Shown here piece after piece: positions 16,636 through 24,759 of a DNA stretch of 37,375 bases. The stretch lies in NCBI GenBank assembly GCA_002408385.1, contig DHSB01000105.1, positions 36,260-73,634 on the forward strand, in the 5' to 3' direction. Source of the stretch: Myxococcales bacterium UBA5297 (GTDB lineage: Bacteria; Myxococcota; Myxococcia; Myxococcales; UBA5297). How positions within the stretch are numbered: position 1 is the stretch's first letter; each line of letters starts with the position of its first letter. Below the pieces are notes generated by a model. It was not told the origin of the DNA and made no database searches. It saw only the letters and a list, made by a program, of their open reading frames with translations. Position numbers and translations under genes: made by a program.

Positions 16636-17082
16636 GCGCTCTTTTGCCGGCGTGCGCGCCTCCCCTTAGCGGCGAGCCGCGCCGAGGATGTCTTGACGAC
16701 TTGCCGCTGGCGCCACGCCTGTCGCCGTACCGCTCGTCCAGGCCCGGGGGGATGCGCTCCCGCTCGAAGGGGGCCGACGCGCTGTGCGGCCCGGCGGCGC
16801 GGCATCTGTAGGGGAAGTCAGTCCCGAGGCTTCTCTCTCCGGACAGGTACCAATCCAAACGACCGGCTAGATCACAGGAACGGGGTTTGCCTCGGGCAGC
16901 CTTCGCCGGTTGTTGTCCAAGCTCGCCGTCGGCTCGCTCGGTGCGAGACGGCCCTGAGCGGGTTGGTTCGCGAGCGAGCATCAGGCGGCCGCTGCTGCGA
17001 GTCGATGGTTCGCTTCAAGAGCGAGTGGACCGCCGCGACGGCGGATCCTGGTCGGACGCTCCGGGAAGTGAGGAGGCAATAG
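16636..17082. other. Gene-less stretch
   Basis: About 450 bases. Frames on both strands are open, but none has a sensible start, signal or known motif. The last 12 bases hold the AGGAGG ribosome site of the next gene. Confidence 0.5.
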
Positions 17083-17676
17083 GTGATGAGGGCTCGCAAT
17101 TCGGCCGAACCGCATGTCGGCTCGTGGAAGCTGCCTCGCACCCCGGTGCTCGCGCTTGTACTCTACGCGATGCTCGCGATCGCCGCGGCTGGTGCCTTTC
17201 TGGCGAGCACACGTCCTGGCGTGCTTGCGCCGGGAGTGCGTCTGGGGGCGACGCTCGCTTTCGGGGCATTCGTTCTCCTGTTCGCCGTCTACCGCTTCGC
17301 GCTCGTGCGGGCCCGGCGATATCCGGCCGGCAAGGCCTTCTTTCAGGTTGGGGTCGGAGTTCTCTTTCTAATGCTGTTGTTGCCCGGAGTTGCCGGGCGG
17401 CCCGAAGCTTCGCGGCTGCGACCGCTCGAGGCGTTGCTTATCGACGCCGACCCCTCGGTGCGGGCTCTGGCGTGTGAGGCGGCGCGTTCACGGAAGGATG
17501 GCCGGCGCTTCGCGACACAGCTTGTCGACAGAATGGAGGACTCGGTGCCCGCGGTTCGAGAGGAGGCGCTGCGCTCACTCGAGGCCCTTGCGGGCTCCAG
17601 CATCGGGGGAACGGGCGCTGGTGCCGCAGAACGGTGGAGGGCCTGGGCGCGCGCCGCCGCTTCCGATTCCCGGTAA
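17083..17676 (+). CDS. Membrane protein with C-terminal HEAT-like repeats
   Basis: A 197-residue protein. Three membrane helices can be seen: VLALVLYAMLAIAAAGAFL at about 22-40, LGATLAFGAFVLLFAVYRFAL at about 50-70, and FFQVGVGVLFLMLLLPGVAG at about 86-105. The last 90 residues fit two HEAT repeats (DADPSVRALACEAARSRKDG and MEDSVPAVREEALRSLEALAG), probably cytoplasmic. AGGAGG at 17071-17076 serves either the GTG at 17083 or the ATG at 17086. No family is recognised; HEAT parts usually bind other proteins. Confidence 0.75.
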   Translation: MMRARNSAEPHVGSWKLPRTPVLALVLYAMLAIAAAGAFLASTRPGVLAPGVRLGATLAFGAFVLLFAVYRFALVRARRYPAGKAFFQVGVGVLFLMLLLPGVAGRPEASRLRPLEALLIDADPSVRALACEAARSRKDGRRFATQLVDRMEDSVPAVREEALRSLEALAGSSIGGTGAGAAERWRAWARAAASDSR

Positions 17677-17737
17677 TCCTGGTTGCCAAGTCGGCGAAGT
17701 TACTCTTCTTTCTGGTTGTGCGCGGCTCGTGGCGCCG

Positions 17738-17746
17738 TGCTAAGAT
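17738..17746 (+). promoter_or_regulatory. Candidate promoter of the 128-residue conserved gene
   Basis: An extended -10, TGC-TAAGAT, is at 17738-17746, with TTGTGC at 17716-17721 (19 bases apart). The coding start at 17755 is then only a few bases from the transcript start, which suggests a very short or absent leader. Confidence 0.35.
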
Positions 17747-17754
17747 CGGCCCTC

Positions 17755-18141
17755 ATGACGACGCTTCGCTTTGTTCCCCAGGCGCTCCTTGACAGTTGGC
17801 TCGAGGCCGGAAAGGCAGATATCCGAGCCGGGTTGCTCCACGATCTGAGCAGTCGAGAGGAGTTCGTCGTCCGCGAGGCGGCTCGCTTTCTCCGAGTCGA
17901 ATCCGGCGACGACTTCTCGAGCCTGGTGGGCAAGGTGAAGAGCGTCGAGCAACTCAAGGCGTTGGGCGCCGAGCAGTGCATGACCTCGGTGATCGTCGGT
18001 GAGACGGTGTACGAGGTTGCTCCCGGATGGATTGCCGAGGAGCCCTCGGCGCCTGCCTCCAGGCCCGCGGGAAGCGAGGTCGAGGGGAAGAACCCGGAGG
18101 CCGACATGTTGGCCAGGCTGTTACTCGACAAGCTGTCCTAG
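17755..18141 (+). CDS. Small conserved-looking cytoplasmic protein, function unknown
   Basis: A 128-residue protein with no signal peptide or membrane helix. It has a mostly helical N-terminal half (ALLDSWLEAGKADIRAGLLHD, FVVREAARFLRV), a compact middle with VGETVYEVAPGWIAEE, a Ser/Pro/Gly spacer and a C-terminal helix ADMLARLLLDKLS. I do not recognise a family. The ATG at 17755 is preferred over a longer frame from 17683 because the -10-like element overlaps that region. Confidence 0.65.
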   Translation: MTTLRFVPQALLDSWLEAGKADIRAGLLHDLSSREEFVVREAARFLRVESGDDFSSLVGKVKSVEQLKALGAEQCMTSVIVGETVYEVAPGWIAEEPSAPASRPAGSEVEGKNPEADMLARLLLDKLS

Positions 18142-18231
18142 AGTTCGGCCGCCTGAGTCCGTCCCTCTCAACGGTGTCCGCCTGCGTCGCCTGGGCCGGC
18201 GCCCGCGGACGAACCTCCCTTTGGAGTGCCG

Positions 18232-18874
18232 ATGATCCGCCCGCTCCTTTCTTGGGCGAGCCATCTCTACCTGTTCGCCGCCATCCTCTACCTGGCCTAC
18301 TTTGAGAAGGCCCACGTCTTCGGCGGCATCGAGGCGCCCAAGCAGTTGTGCCTGGCGCCCATCTCCCGGTCCGGCCCTGAGACGCGGCTGAACTGGATCG
18401 AAGGGAAGCCTGACGCCGGCCTGCTCGCGGCAGCGGGGCTGCAGCGGCTCGGGCTCGAAGAGCGCATCACGGCTCTGCTCGAGCCCGAGGTGATGCTGCC
18501 GACGGTGGGGCAGGGGGCGTTGGCCATCGAAACGCGAGGCGACGGCGCGCAGAGGATCCACCGCGTGGCCTCGCTCGAGGACGCGACGATGCGACTGGCG
18601 GTCGGCTGCGAGCGCGCCTTCCTTGCGCGGCCCGATGGCGGGTGCCAGGTGCCCATCGCCGACTACGCTCGCATCTCGGGCGAAGAGCTCGACTTGCGGA
18701 GCTTGGTCGGCTACCCGGACGGCAGGATAATCGTCCGCTTCGAGCGCGCCAGGTTTCACCTCGTTCGAGGACGTCGAGAGCCTCGGCAGGCGGGCTGCCG
18801 AGGATGTGCTCAGACGTAATGCCGAGGAGGCTCTCGTCTCGCTTGTCGAGCCAGTACCGGATACCGGAGAGCTG
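18232..18874 (+). pseudogene. hemC: Possible ccsA/hemX start fused to the second half of hemC (porphobilinogen deaminase)
   Basis: The ATG at 18232 follows TTGGAG. Codons 1-45 (MIRPLLSWASHLYLFAAILY and on) form one membrane helix and resemble the start of a CcsA/HemX cytochrome c assembly protein. From about residue 50 the sequence is HemC: ETRLNWIEGKPDAGLLAAAG, LPTVGQGALAIETR and the cofactor-region block CERAFLARPDGGCQVPIADY. The N-terminal half of HemC, with its catalytic Asp and Arg residues, is absent. One extra base near 18751 shifts the frame, after which GFTSFEDVESLGRRAAEDVL continues the family in the next frame, open into cobA. In related bacteria the order is often ccsA-hemA-hemC, so a deletion from ccsA into hemC is the simplest reading. 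The product cannot be an active deaminase. Confidence 0.7.
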
Positions 18875-20371
18875 ATGCCCGCCACGGCCTATCTTGTCGG
18901 AGCGGGTCCGGGAGACCCGGGGCTCATCACGGTGCGCGGCATGCGGGTGCTGGCGCAGGCGCAGGTGCTCGTCTTCGACTCGCCGTGCCACCCCGACATG
19001 ATCGACCTGGCGCCCGCTGAGGCCGAGCGCGCTTCGGTGGGCAATTGGCCCGACGGCTCGGCGCTGCTCGTCGAGCGGGCCCGCGCCGGGCTCACCGTGG
19101 TTCGGCCCAAGAGCGGCGCCCGGTCACCTTCGGTCGCGGAGGCCCAGGCGCTGGCTGAGGCAGGGCTCGCTTTCGAGATCGTCCCCGGGACAAGCGGGCG
19201 GTCGCTGCCGCCGGCCTCGCCGGTATTCCGGCGACGCAGAAGGGGTTGTCCTCAGAGATCAGCTATGCCTTCGTGCAGCCGGGACCGCCCTCAGCCTGGG
19301 ACCTCGAACCTCGACAGGCTTGTGGCGGGCAGATCGACACTCGTTCTGTACCGCGAGCCGGCGAGCATCCGGGATGTCGCCAACGCGCTCATCCGGCACG
19401 GCCGGGCCCCTGAGACTCCGGTCGCGGTCGTCGAGGCCGCCTCGAGCCCGGGTCAGAGAGTTTTCGCGGGGGACGCTCGAAGAGATCGCCCCGCGGGCGA
19501 GCGCGGCGCGGGCGCCCCTGGTGATGTTCGTGGGCAGGCCGTCCTGCTGCGCGAGCGGCTCGCCTGGCGTGAGAAACGCCGGCTGCACGGGCGCAGCGTG
19601 GCCGTCACCGGGGCGCGGGCGCGGGCAGGCGAGGTGGTGAGGGTGCTCGAGGAGCTTGGGGCCGAGGTGCTGCTCGCGCCCTGCGTCGAGACGCTCGCCC
19701 CGCCGAGCTGGGAGCCCCTCGACGCGGCGATCGGGAGAATGGGCGAATTCGACTGGCTCGTGCTGACGAGCGCCGAGGGCGCCGAGGCTTTCCTTTCGCG
19801 GCTGCGCGAGAAGGGGCGGGACCTGCGCGCGCTCGGAGGGGTGAGGATTGCGGCGGTGGGCTCGGCGGCCGCCGAAGGGCTGCGCGGCGCCCGCCTTGAG
19901 CCAGAGCTGGTGGCCGAGGTCTCCAACCCCGCGACGCTCGCCCGCGCCCTTGCCGGGATGGCGGTGGGCGGCCCGCGCTTCCTCGTCGTGCAGGCGGCGG
20001 CCGGCCGTGAGGCGCTGCCCGACGCACTGCGGGCGCTGGGCGCCTCGGTCACCGTCGCGCCCGCCTCTCAGACGGCATGCCCAAACACCGACCTGGAGCC
20101 GGTTCGCCGCCGCTGCGCCGAGGGGAGGCTCTCCGCCATTGCCTTCGCCAGTCCGCCGGCCGTGCGTGGCTTCGTGCAGTTGCTCGGCGAGCTCGAGGCG
20201 AGCAGGTTGCTGGCGCACACGGCGATTGCGGCGATTGCGGCGAGCGGGCCGGCCACCCGCGAAGCGATCGAGCAGCTCGGGCTCCAACCGGCCATCGAAG
20301 CGGGCGAAGCAACTGCTCGCTCGCTGGTCGAGGCCCTCGCCGCGTACCTCGGGAACAGTCCGATCACCTAG
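18875..20371 (+). CDS. cobA/hemD: Uroporphyrinogen III synthase (hemD) with a frameshift-damaged CobA methyltransferase front
   Basis: A 498-residue open frame. Residues 1-230 start as SUMT/CobA (TAYLVGAGPGDPGLITVRGM), but three family blocks are out of frame: PVTFGRG (19120-19140), AVAAAGLAGIPATQKG and SAWDLE (19198-19308), and TLEEIAPRASAARAPLVMFV (19473-19540). Each shift is later undone, so no stop appears. The CobA product would be scrambled in these blocks, one of which holds the DPFVFGRGGE-like substrate loop. From about residue 240 (GRSVAVTGARARAGEVVRVL) to the end the sequence is a regular HemD, with FDWLVLTSAEGAEAFL and LSAIAFASPPAVRGFVQLL. HemD closes the tetrapyrrole ring; CobA starts siroheme/cobalamin synthesis. 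Either the region is decaying or the sequence carries indel errors. Confidence 0.7.
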   Translation: MPATAYLVGAGPGDPGLITVRGMRVLAQAQVLVFDSPCHPDMIDLAPAEAERASVGNWPDGSALLVERARAGLTVVRPKSGARSPSVAEAQALAEAGLAFEIVPGTSGRSLPPASPVFRRRRRGCPQRSAMPSCSRDRPQPGTSNLDRLVAGRSTLVLYREPASIRDVANALIRHGRAPETPVAVVEAASSPGQRVFAGDARRDRPAGERGAGAPGDVRGQAVLLRERLAWREKRRLHGRSVAVTGARARAGEVVRVLEELGAEVLLAPCVETLAPPSWEPLDAAIGRMGEFDWLVLTSAEGAEAFLSRLREKGRDLRALGGVRIAAVGSAAAEGLRGARLEPELVAEVSNPATLARALAGMAVGGPRFLVVQAAAGREALPDALRALGASVTVAPASQTACPNTDLEPVRRRCAEGRLSAIAFASPPAVRGFVQLLGELEASRLLAHTAIAAIAASGPATREAIEQLGLQPAIEAGEATARSLVEALAAYLGNSPIT

Positions 20372-20375
20372 CTGT

Positions 20376-20412
20376 TGGGACGGCGAGTCGCGGGTCGGCG
20401 AGACCCGTCCCA
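20376..20412 (+). terminator. Hairpin behind hemD
   Basis: An outer stem TGGGAC/GTCCCA (20376-20381 with 20407-20412) encloses an inner stem GGGTC/GACCC (20392-20396 with 20402-20406), with an uneven internal loop. A short pyrimidine run CCTTTCCC follows. It lies five bases after the hemD stop. Confidence 0.45.
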
Positions 20413-20420
20413 CCTTTCCC

Positions 20421-20449
20421 TTGACCCACTTTGCGCCGGGCGCAACACT
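20421..20449 (+). promoter_or_regulatory. Candidate promoter of the lipoprotein pair
   Basis: TTGACC at 20421-20426 and the weak -10 AACACT at 20444-20449 are 17 bases apart. The ATG at 20465 is about nine bases after the expected start and has no Shine-Dalgarno sequence, so translation may be nearly leaderless. Confidence 0.35.
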
Positions 20450-20464
20450 CCGCAGTTCTCGACC

Positions 20465-21805
20465 ATGCGCACCCATCTCTACATGCTGGCCCTTTCGCTG
20501 CCGCTGACCGCTCTTGTCGGCTGCGCGTCCGAAAGCTCGGGGACACTTCCTCCGGCTGACGGCTTCCACTATCCGGTCTCTCTCTCAGTCCTCGAGTCCG
20601 CGGGCGGCGGGCCGAACGTGCTCTACGTCGTCAGCTCGAACTTCGATTGGCGCTACAGCCACGGCTCGGTCATCGCGGTCGATCTGGACAAGCTCGACCT
20701 CGACACGCCGGCGCCGGGCGGATCGACCGCGACGCGCTCGATCGCGGCCGCTGTCAATCCGGATACGGGCCACGTCTTCATCGACAGCTTCGGCGGCCTG
20801 ATGTCGGCCTACCAGCCGGCCGGCGCCCTCCCAGCATCGCGGACCCTCTTCGTGCCCACGCGCGCCGAGCACCGGCTTTTTGCGATACGGGCCGAGGGGA
20901 CGAGCCTGTCCTGTTTCGACGCCGGCGAGGCGCGGGACTGCAGCCCGCAGGGCATCGCGCTTGCCAACGGCGACATGACCGCCGAGGACCCCTTCGCAAC
21001 CATGCTCCGCGGTCGCGAGCTCTTCGTCACGCACTTGCGGCGGCCGACGATCGACGACGAGCTGCGCAACTCCTACCTCGTCAAGCTCGACGCCGAAGCC
21101 CCCACGAACGCGCCGGTCTTCTTCGACATCGGCGCCGCGCCCGCTGAAGGGGCCGTCGACACGCCGAGGGGGGTCTATCTGACCGGCCGTGCAGCAAGGG
21201 ATGCGGCGGGCGATCAGTCCAAAGCGCTTCGAGTGCTCGTCGGCTCGTCGGTGGTGGACGCAGGCCTGACCGACGAGACTCGGGTCAAGGAGACCCGTGG
21301 AATCGGCGTGTCGAGCGATGGCGCCCGCCTATTTGTCAGCACGCGGGGAAGCCGCAGCCTCCACGTCACGCCGACCGAGGGCCCGGACGGCCTGCTGGTG
21401 GTCGATATCTCGGCCGATCCGTCCACGGGCGCGGCGCGCAACGAGGCCGTCAGCTTCGTCCCGATGCCCGAAGGCGCAAGCCGCCTCCTCGTCTTGCCGA
21501 GGCCTGGGAGGAAGGACCTGGTCGCTATCGCCTGCACCGACTCCGACGCGGTGGCGCTCTACGACGACGAGCTCGGCGCGATCGTCAACCTCGTCGAAGG
21601 CGTCGCCAAGCCGTATGACCTCGCGGTCGCAAGCCGCGCGGCAGGTGGGCAGCGGTTGTTCGTCGCCAGCTTTGCCGGACACACTGTCGACTACATCGAC
21701 ATTCCCGATCTGGGACGACCGGGCGACGCCACGCTCGCCGGACGGCTCGGTGCCACCGACAGCCCTCCGGCCGCCTCGGCGCTCTGTTCGGAGGAGAACC
21801 CGTGA
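20465..21805 (+). CDS. Lipoprotein, probable beta-propeller, first of a pair
   Basis: A 446-residue protein. The N-terminus is a lipoprotein signal with lipobox LVGC|A (Cys near 19). The body repeats strand patterns seen in surface beta-propellers: HGSVIAVDLDKLDL, HVFIDSFGGLMSAY, RGIGVSSDGARLFVSTRGS, GLLVVDISADPST and QRLFVASFAGHTVDYIDIPD, the last being a typical YVTN/WD40-like blade. No enzyme motif is visible. It may bind partners on the outer membrane or cell surface. The stop overlaps the GTG of the next gene by four bases, so the two are translated together and probably work together. Confidence 0.8.
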   Translation: MRTHLYMLALSLPLTALVGCASESSGTLPPADGFHYPVSLSVLESAGGGPNVLYVVSSNFDWRYSHGSVIAVDLDKLDLDTPAPGGSTATRSIAAAVNPDTGHVFIDSFGGLMSAYQPAGALPASRTLFVPTRAEHRLFAIRAEGTSLSCFDAGEARDCSPQGIALANGDMTAEDPFATMLRGRELFVTHLRRPTIDDELRNSYLVKLDAEAPTNAPVFFDIGAAPAEGAVDTPRGVYLTGRAARDAAGDQSKALRVLVGSSVVDAGLTDETRVKETRGIGVSSDGARLFVSTRGSRSLHVTPTEGPDGLLVVDISADPSTGAARNEAVSFVPMPEGASRLLVLPRPGRKDLVAIACTDSDAVALYDDELGAIVNLVEGVAKPYDLAVASRAAGGQRLFVASFAGHTVDYIDIPDLGRPGDATLAGRLGATDSPPAASALCSEENP

Positions 21806-23592
21806 GGATTCGTCACTGGACCCTCGGCGCGCTCATCGGGCTAATCGCCGTTGGCTGCCAATCCGAGCAGAAACCCGGAGCCGTCGAGCTGCAGGGCCCC
21901 AATTCGCTCGCCGCAGCGGGGCGAAACCTGCTCGTCGCGTTGACCACGGATGCGCAGCTGCGCGCGATTCACATCGATGAGCAGGCCTTTTTGCGGGCGC
22001 CGAACCCGCTTTTCGCCCTCTCGGTGCCGACGGCCTCCTTCCCGCGAGCGATCGCCGCCTGGACCTCTGCCGACGGTGAAAAGACCCTTCCGTTCGCCTT
22101 TGTGCTCTCCTCGGCGACCTCGGAGGTATCGGTCGTGGCGACGGGCCGAATGGCGTTGCTCGGCACCCTCCCGGTGCCCCGGACCACGCTCGCGATCGCC
22201 ACTCTTGCGGAGTCGGCCGAAGTCGACCCTCAGCTCGTGCTCGCCGTGGCTCCGCAGGGCGGGGGGGAAGCCTCTCTGCACGTCGCGACCGTGCCCCGCG
22301 CGGTGGCCGCCGACCCCTCGGGGCTCACGGCGGTCGCCTTCGAGAGTCGGATCGCGCTTGGCGACTCGGTGCCCCAGGTGCTCGTCGCGTCGCCGACGAA
22401 CCGAAACCTGCTCGTGGTTGGCGATCGGCACACGGCCCAGGGCAGCCTCGCCGTAGTGGACCTCGGGTCGGGCAGCGTCGAGCGCTATGAGGTGGGCGGT
22501 CCGGTGCGCGCGCTGGCTTTTGATCGGGCTGGCGAGCGCGTCTTCGGCATCCTCGACTCCGGGGCCTGTGCCAGTTCTGGCAGCCGGTGCGGCGGCCTCT
22601 TCGCCTTTGGATTGTCGAGCAGGCGGCTCGAACCGTCGGCCGAGGCGGCCCCGCTCGACGTGCCGGGCACCGCGATAGGTCTTGCCGCCGGCGCGGCGAT
22701 GGTCACGGTGACCGTCACGACCACCAGCGCTCCGGGCGAACCGGCAACCACGGAGAAGAGGCCGCTCAGCTTTGATCCGCTGGTGCTCGTCAGCTCCACC
22801 GACGGACGCATCTACCTTTTCGACGGCGACAAGCTGCGCATGCTCGATGCGAACCCGGCCGGGCCCTCGTGGAGCGTGACCCATTCGTCGCCGGATGGCA
22901 CGACCACCGAGGATGCAAATGGCCCGAGCAATATTGCGCTCGCTGAAGGCGCGGTTCGCAGCGAGGTGGTGAGGGTGACGTACGAGGGCGCTCTGTTGCG
23001 CGACCGCGAGGGAATAGTCGCGGGTTCCGTGCTCAAGAGCGGCTCGCGCTTCGAGGCCGCCGGCGTCCAGGCTGGCGATAGGGTGAGCTTCGCTGACCCT
23101 GCGCTTTGCCCCGAGGCCGAGGTCGCCGTGGTCACGGCAGACCAGCTCGAGCTGACTGGGGTCGAAGCCTCGTGTACGGGCGCGGTGGGCTTCACGGTGC
23201 GATCGGCCGAAGAGTACGTCGTCGTGGGCAGCGACTCGGGCCACCTGGGGCGCGTGGGCGCGAACGAGCGGTTTGTCTACCAGGGCGCCTACTACCACCG
23301 GCCTGACGGCTACGACCTCAGAGTGCCCGCAATCGTCTTCGAAATGGGCAAGGGCGACCCGCGCAGAGAAGCCTCGTACCTCCTCGACATCAAGTCGGGA
23401 ATCTCTGCGTCGTACGTGACGCTGACCGGATTGAGCTTCCCGGGCGCCATCGTCTATGACTCGAAGACCAAGCGGTTCTTCGTTGCGCACTTTGGCGGAA
23501 ACGCAGTCGTCGAGATTGACCCGGCGGCCATCGAATGGGGCTCGGAATGGGGCCCGGCGCTAACGGAGAAGGGCTTCAGAATCTACCGCTAG
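21802..23592 (+). CDS. Lipoprotein, probable beta-propeller, second of a pair
   Basis: A 596-residue protein. It starts at GTG 21802 inside GTGA and has GGAGGA at 21791-21796. The N-terminus is a lipoprotein signal with lipobox AVGC|Q (Cys near 19). Blade-like segments recur (NLLVALTTDAQLRAIHIDE, NLLVVGDRHTAQGSLAVVDL, VRALAFDRAGERVFGILDSG, YDSKTKRFFVAHFGGNAVVEID). An inserted domain at about 395-475 contains VLKSGSRFEAAGVQAGDRVSF and several Cys (LCPEAEV, ASCTGAVGF). No function can be assigned. The C-terminal blade resembles that of the upstream gene product, which suggests the pair arose by an old duplication. Confidence 0.8.
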   Translation: MRIRHWTLGALIGLIAVGCQSEQKPGAVELQGPNSLAAAGRNLLVALTTDAQLRAIHIDEQAFLRAPNPLFALSVPTASFPRAIAAWTSADGEKTLPFAFVLSSATSEVSVVATGRMALLGTLPVPRTTLAIATLAESAEVDPQLVLAVAPQGGGEASLHVATVPRAVAADPSGLTAVAFESRIALGDSVPQVLVASPTNRNLLVVGDRHTAQGSLAVVDLGSGSVERYEVGGPVRALAFDRAGERVFGILDSGACASSGSRCGGLFAFGLSSRRLEPSAEAAPLDVPGTAIGLAAGAAMVTVTVTTTSAPGEPATTEKRPLSFDPLVLVSSTDGRIYLFDGDKLRMLDANPAGPSWSVTHSSPDGTTTEDANGPSNIALAEGAVRSEVVRVTYEGALLRDREGIVAGSVLKSGSRFEAAGVQAGDRVSFADPALCPEAEVAVVTADQLELTGVEASCTGAVGFTVRSAEEYVVVGSDSGHLGRVGANERFVYQGAYYHRPDGYDLRVPAIVFEMGKGDPRREASYLLDIKSGISASYVTLTGLSFPGAIVYDSKTKRFFVAHFGGNAVVEIDPAAIEWGSEWGPALTEKGFRIYR

Positions 23593-23625
23593 CCGGCTGT
23601 TGGGCTGGCAAGCAAGCCTGTAAAA

Positions 23626-23654
23626 TTGTGCAAGGCGCGCCCGTTTGGTAGATT
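23626..23654 (+). promoter_or_regulatory. Sigma-70-like promoter of the FHA protein gene
   Basis: TTGTGC at 23626-23631 and TAGATT at 23649-23654 are exactly 17 bases apart. Start is expected near 23661, so the longer reading from 23645 is excluded. Confidence 0.55.
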
Positions 23655-23674
23655 CGCGCGGCGAACCAAACGAC

Positions 23675-24661
23675 ATGAGAGCGAGCATGAGCGAATCTAG
23701 CGAGACACGGCCGATCCGCGAGGTCGCCGTGGCCGATCACATCTGGGAAGCCTTCGAACAGATGGCCCTGGAGATGGGTACCGAGCGAGACGGACTCGTC
23801 AACCAGGCGATGTTCATGTTCGCGCGGCTCAACGGTTTTTTGAACGTCGCGCAGGCGGTCGCCGCGCCGGTGGAGCACGTCTCGGCTCCGGCGGAGCTCG
23901 ACGATTTCGACTCGCCGGCCGCGGCCTTCGCCGACGAGCCGGAGCCCGAACCCGAGCCCGAACCCGAGCCCGAGCCGGAGCCGGAGCCGGCAGAGGACGA
24001 GTTCCCACCCGAGCAGGCTCTGCTTGAAGACCGCACCCCCATTCCCGCCCCCGCGCCTGCCCGGAGGCAAGCGCCGCCGCGCCGGGGCGAGCCTCCTCTT
24101 ACCCCGTCACGCCGCGCCGGCTTTGAGCAGGACGGCGAGATGCGCAGGCGGATGACCGAAGCTGCCGCGCCGGGCCCGGAGGTCTTTGACCGCGCTTCCG
24201 ACCCGATGGACGAGGATCCCGATCGCAAGGCGGTTGCCGAACGTGTGCTCGAGACCGCCGCCGAGCTCGAGCGGCTGATCAAGGGTAAACAGCAGCAACA
24301 GCAGGCGATCGACGAGCCGGCCCCGCGTCCGGACCCGACGAGCATCGCAGAGACTCCGGCCCCCGCGCCCGCGCCGACCGGTAAGTCGCTGTTCATGATG
24401 GCCGAAGGCGGCAGCCTCGAAAAGATCGTCAAAGACCGATTCCTCATCGGACGAGGCAAGCATTGCGACATGGTCATCAACAGCGGCAAGGTCAGCCGTG
24501 AGCATGCTGCCATCACCCGCGAGGGCGACGAGTTCTTCATCGAGGATCTCGGCTCCTCCAACGGCACCTGGTTCAACAAGCAGCGAATCAAGCGTCGGAA
24601 GATCGAGGAAGGGGACGAGTTCTTCATCTGTTCGGACAAGGTGAAGTTCGTCATCCGCTAG
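23675..24661 (+). CDS. FHA-domain protein with ribbon-helix-helix-like start and Glu-Pro linker
   Basis: A 328-residue cytoplasmic protein from the ATG at 23675, or 324 from the ATG at 23687; neither has a strong ribosome site. Residues 10-60 (IREVAVADHIWEAFEQMALE and on) resemble a ribbon-helix-helix or small helical dimer domain. Then come nine Glu-Pro repeats, a Pro/Ala/Arg-rich linker, a helix VAERVLETAAELERLIKGK and a short Gln run. The last 95 residues are a canonical FHA domain: FLIGRGKHCDMVINSGKVSR, SREH, IEDLGSSNGTWFN. The phosphothreonine-binding Arg, Ser and Asn are all there. It probably docks a protein phosphorylated by one of the local kinases; the partner is unknown. Confidence 0.85.
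   Translation: MRASMSESSETRPIREVAVADHIWEAFEQMALEMGTERDGLVNQAMFMFARLNGFLNVAQAVAAPVEHVSAPAELDDFDSPAAAFADEPEPEPEPEPEPEPEPEPAEDEFPPEQALLEDRTPIPAPAPARRQAPPRRGEPPLTPSRRAGFEQDGEMRRRMTEAAAPGPEVFDRASDPMDEDPDRKAVAERVLETAAELERLIKGKQQQQQAIDEPAPRPDPTSIAETPAPAPAPTGKSLFMMAEGGSLEKIVKDRFLIGRGKHCDMVINSGKVSREHAAITREGDEFFIEDLGSSNGTWFNKQRIKRRKIEEGDEFFICSDKVKFVIR
23936..23989 (+). repeat. Hexanucleotide repeat coding for nine Glu-Pro units
   Basis: Nine copies of a GA[G/A]CC[C/G] hexamer in a row inside the FHA gene. Codon variants show the tract is not a recent pure microsatellite. Such Glu-Pro rods act as stiff spacers, as in TonB. Confidence 0.8.
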
Positions 24662-24759
24662 ATCCGCTCGCTGCTCGAGCCTGCTCGAAGCGGGCGGCGC
24701 AGGGCCGCAGTCGGCGTTGACACGCCGGTAGGGTGGTACCCACCGCCCGCACGCTTCGA

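Noticed and set aside
16496..16981. Minus-strand frame of 161 codons overlapping the small lipoprotein gene
   Set aside because: Composition looks like random GC-rich translation; the plus-strand lipoprotein has a lipobox and ribosome site.
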